6,296 bases of DNA, taken from Patescibacteria group bacterium. Lineage in GTDB: Bacteria; Patescibacteriota; Minisyncoccia; Phycocordibacterales; DATDWN01. Location: assembly GCA_030916785.1 (NCBI GenBank), contig JAUPVY010000032.1, positions 1 through 6,296 of the forward strand, written 5' to 3'. The position numbers and the translations under genes are program-made. Below are positions 5,451-6,296 of this stretch, one piece after another. The notes under the pieces were generated by a model. The model was not told where the DNA came from. It did no database searches and saw nothing but the letters and a program-made list of their open reading frames with translations. How positions within the stretch are numbered: the stretch's first letter is position 1; each line of letters starts with the position of its first letter.

Positions 5451-6209
5451 CTAGATAGAATCTACTAGTTTTATTATCTCAATAAAATCTTTAGATCTTA
5501 AACTTTCTCGCCCTACGAGAAGCCCTGAAACATTTCCATCACGAACAAGTGAGTCTGCGTTGACCCTGTCAACATCTCCACCATAAAGAATTTTCATGCT
5601 GTCTGAAAAAGTTCCGCACAAATCTTTTAAAACTTTTTTGATAAAAATAGAAGTCTCAAGCAAGTCCCTTGGGCTCATGGATTCTCTTGCACCGATAGCC
5701 CACAGTGGTTCATAAGCAACAACAACCCTGTCTAACATTTTTTTTGAAACATCTTTCAGTCCAGATGTGATTTGATGTTTTATAAAATTATAAAAATCTC
5801 CATTACTGTCTCTCGCCTCCTCCCCCACACAAAGTATGGCAATCATGCCACCACCAACTACTGCTCTAACTTTTTTATTTATTAGATCATCACTCTCTCC
5901 CATTTTTCTTCTCTCTGAATGTCCGACGATTACATAGTCAACCTTGAAATCTGATAATTCTGTATAACTAACTTCACCCGTGAAAGGTCCTTGTGCTTCG
6001 TAGTTTGCATTCTGAGCTCCAAGAAAAAAAGGAGAATCTGAAAGAGAAGTTAAAGGTGATAGAAAAACAAATGGAGGACAGACAACGACGTCTGTTTTTT
6101 TTAATCCTCGTGTCGCCCTCTTTACAGCTTGGGCCAATTTTTTTGCTTCATCCAAACTTTGTGGATTCATTTTCCAATTTCCCACAACAAGCTTTTTAGA
6201 TTTTTTCAT
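5451..6209 (-). CDS. tpiA: Triosephosphate isomerase
   Basis: This 252-residue TIM-barrel enzyme interconverts dihydroxyacetone phosphate and glyceraldehyde 3-phosphate in glycolysis. The catalytic residues fall at the classic numbers: N11 and K13 in VVGNWKMN, H97 in VIVGHSERR, and E167 in VVAYEPLWAIG. The phosphate-binding turns ILYGGDV (207-213) and LLVGRESL (230-237) are also present. The flexible lid, loop 6, reads PLWAIGARE instead of the usual PxWAIGTGK, an atypical but probably functional version. The start at 6209 puts GNWKMN at its usual distance from the N-terminus, and an extended -10 lies 7 nt upstream, so the message is probably leaderless. The gene converges on the HIT gene; the 113 bp between the two stop codons are almost wholly palindromic repeat. 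Confidence 0.96.
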   Translation of the reverse strand: MKKSKKLVVGNWKMNPQSLDEAKKLAQAVKRATRGLKKTDVVVCPPFVFLSPLTSLSDSPFFLGAQNANYEAQGPFTGEVSYTELSDFKVDYVIVGHSERRKMGESDDLINKKVRAVVGGGMIAILCVGEEARDSNGDFYNFIKHQITSGLKDVSKKMLDRVVVAYEPLWAIGARESMSPRDLLETSIFIKKVLKDLCGTFSDSMKILYGGDVDRVNADSLVRDGNVSGLLVGRESLRSKDFIEIIKLVDSI

Positions 6210-6216
6210 AGATATA

Positions 6217-6225
6217 ATTGTACCA
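6217..6225 (-). promoter_or_regulatory. Extended -10 promoter of tpiA, probably leaderless
   Basis: On the minus strand TGG then TACAAT (6222-6217) is followed after 7 nt by the ATG at 6209. There is no matching -35 at normal spacing and no Shine-Dalgarno sequence. The arrangement matches that at rnhA and recJ. Confidence 0.5.
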
Positions 6226-6226
6226 C

Positions 6227-6295
6227 TTACTTGTCAGTTTTTCGATACTGAGTTTTTGCAGTGCCAAAACTTCCAAATTTGGATGAAATCCGATG
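6227..6295 (-). other. Possible 3' end of an upstream minus-strand gene
   Basis: On the minus strand one frame is open from the window edge to a TAA at 6229-6227 and ends in SSKFGSFGTAKTQYRKTDK, just before the tpiA promoter. A second frame is open to a TAA at 6198-6196, ending KLTSKWYNYIYEKI, and would overlap the tpiA start. Either may be the tail of a real gene, or both may be chance. I recognise neither, and the window ends too soon to decide. Confidence 0.25.
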
Positions 6296-6296
6296 T

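Noticed and set aside
6272..6283. Palindrome TCCAAATTTGGA near the right edge
   Set aside because: It is a short, AT-rich single occurrence, probably within the end of another gene, with nothing to support an operator.

Overview
The window looks like chromosomal DNA from a Patescibacteria (Candidate Phyla Radiation) bacterium, probably a parcubacterium-like lineage. This is inferred from the AT-rich, compact genes, the short ComEC without a C-terminal hydrolase domain, an RNase HI carrying a viroplasmin-type domain at its C-terminus, a superoxide dismutase tail with a DEQH/DMWEHS-type signature, and genes that seem to start with little or no 5' leader. No taxonomic marker gene is present, so the assignment is tentative.

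Layout, left to right. Positions 1-309 (+) hold the C-terminal part of an Fe/Mn superoxide dismutase. It meets a convergent minus-strand pair, comEC (311-1777) and rnhA (1782-2456), which are 4 nt apart and probably co-transcribed from an extended -10 promoter lying directly against the rnhA start codon. Positions 2457-2946 encode no protein. They hold a GC-rich, strongly folded minus-strand RNA of about 400 nt with its own near-consensus promoter (TTGACA-N17-TATACT) and a strong intrinsic terminator. I could not match it to RNase P RNA, tmRNA, SRP RNA or 6S RNA, and it is the best candidate here for something undescribed. Upstream of it lies recJ (minus, stop at 2947). A divergent intergenic region then leads to a HIT-family hydrolase gene (+), followed by a convergent tpiA (minus). 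The last ~85 bases may hold the tail of another minus-strand gene.

The HIT gene is bracketed by three copies of a 61-69 bp palindromic element with a small inner hairpin: one on the recJ side and two back to back filling the space to tpiA. The arms differ between copies in a compensated way. One copy encodes the last residues and the stop codon of the HIT protein. The elements resemble REP/BIME-type repeats.

Functionally, RecJ (single-strand 5'-3' exonuclease), RNase HI (RNA:DNA hybrid removal) and ComEC (DNA uptake channel) are nucleic-acid processing genes that happen to be near each other. SOD, HIT and triosephosphate isomerase are housekeeping genes. Apart from rnhA-comEC there is no sign of one coordinated operon.
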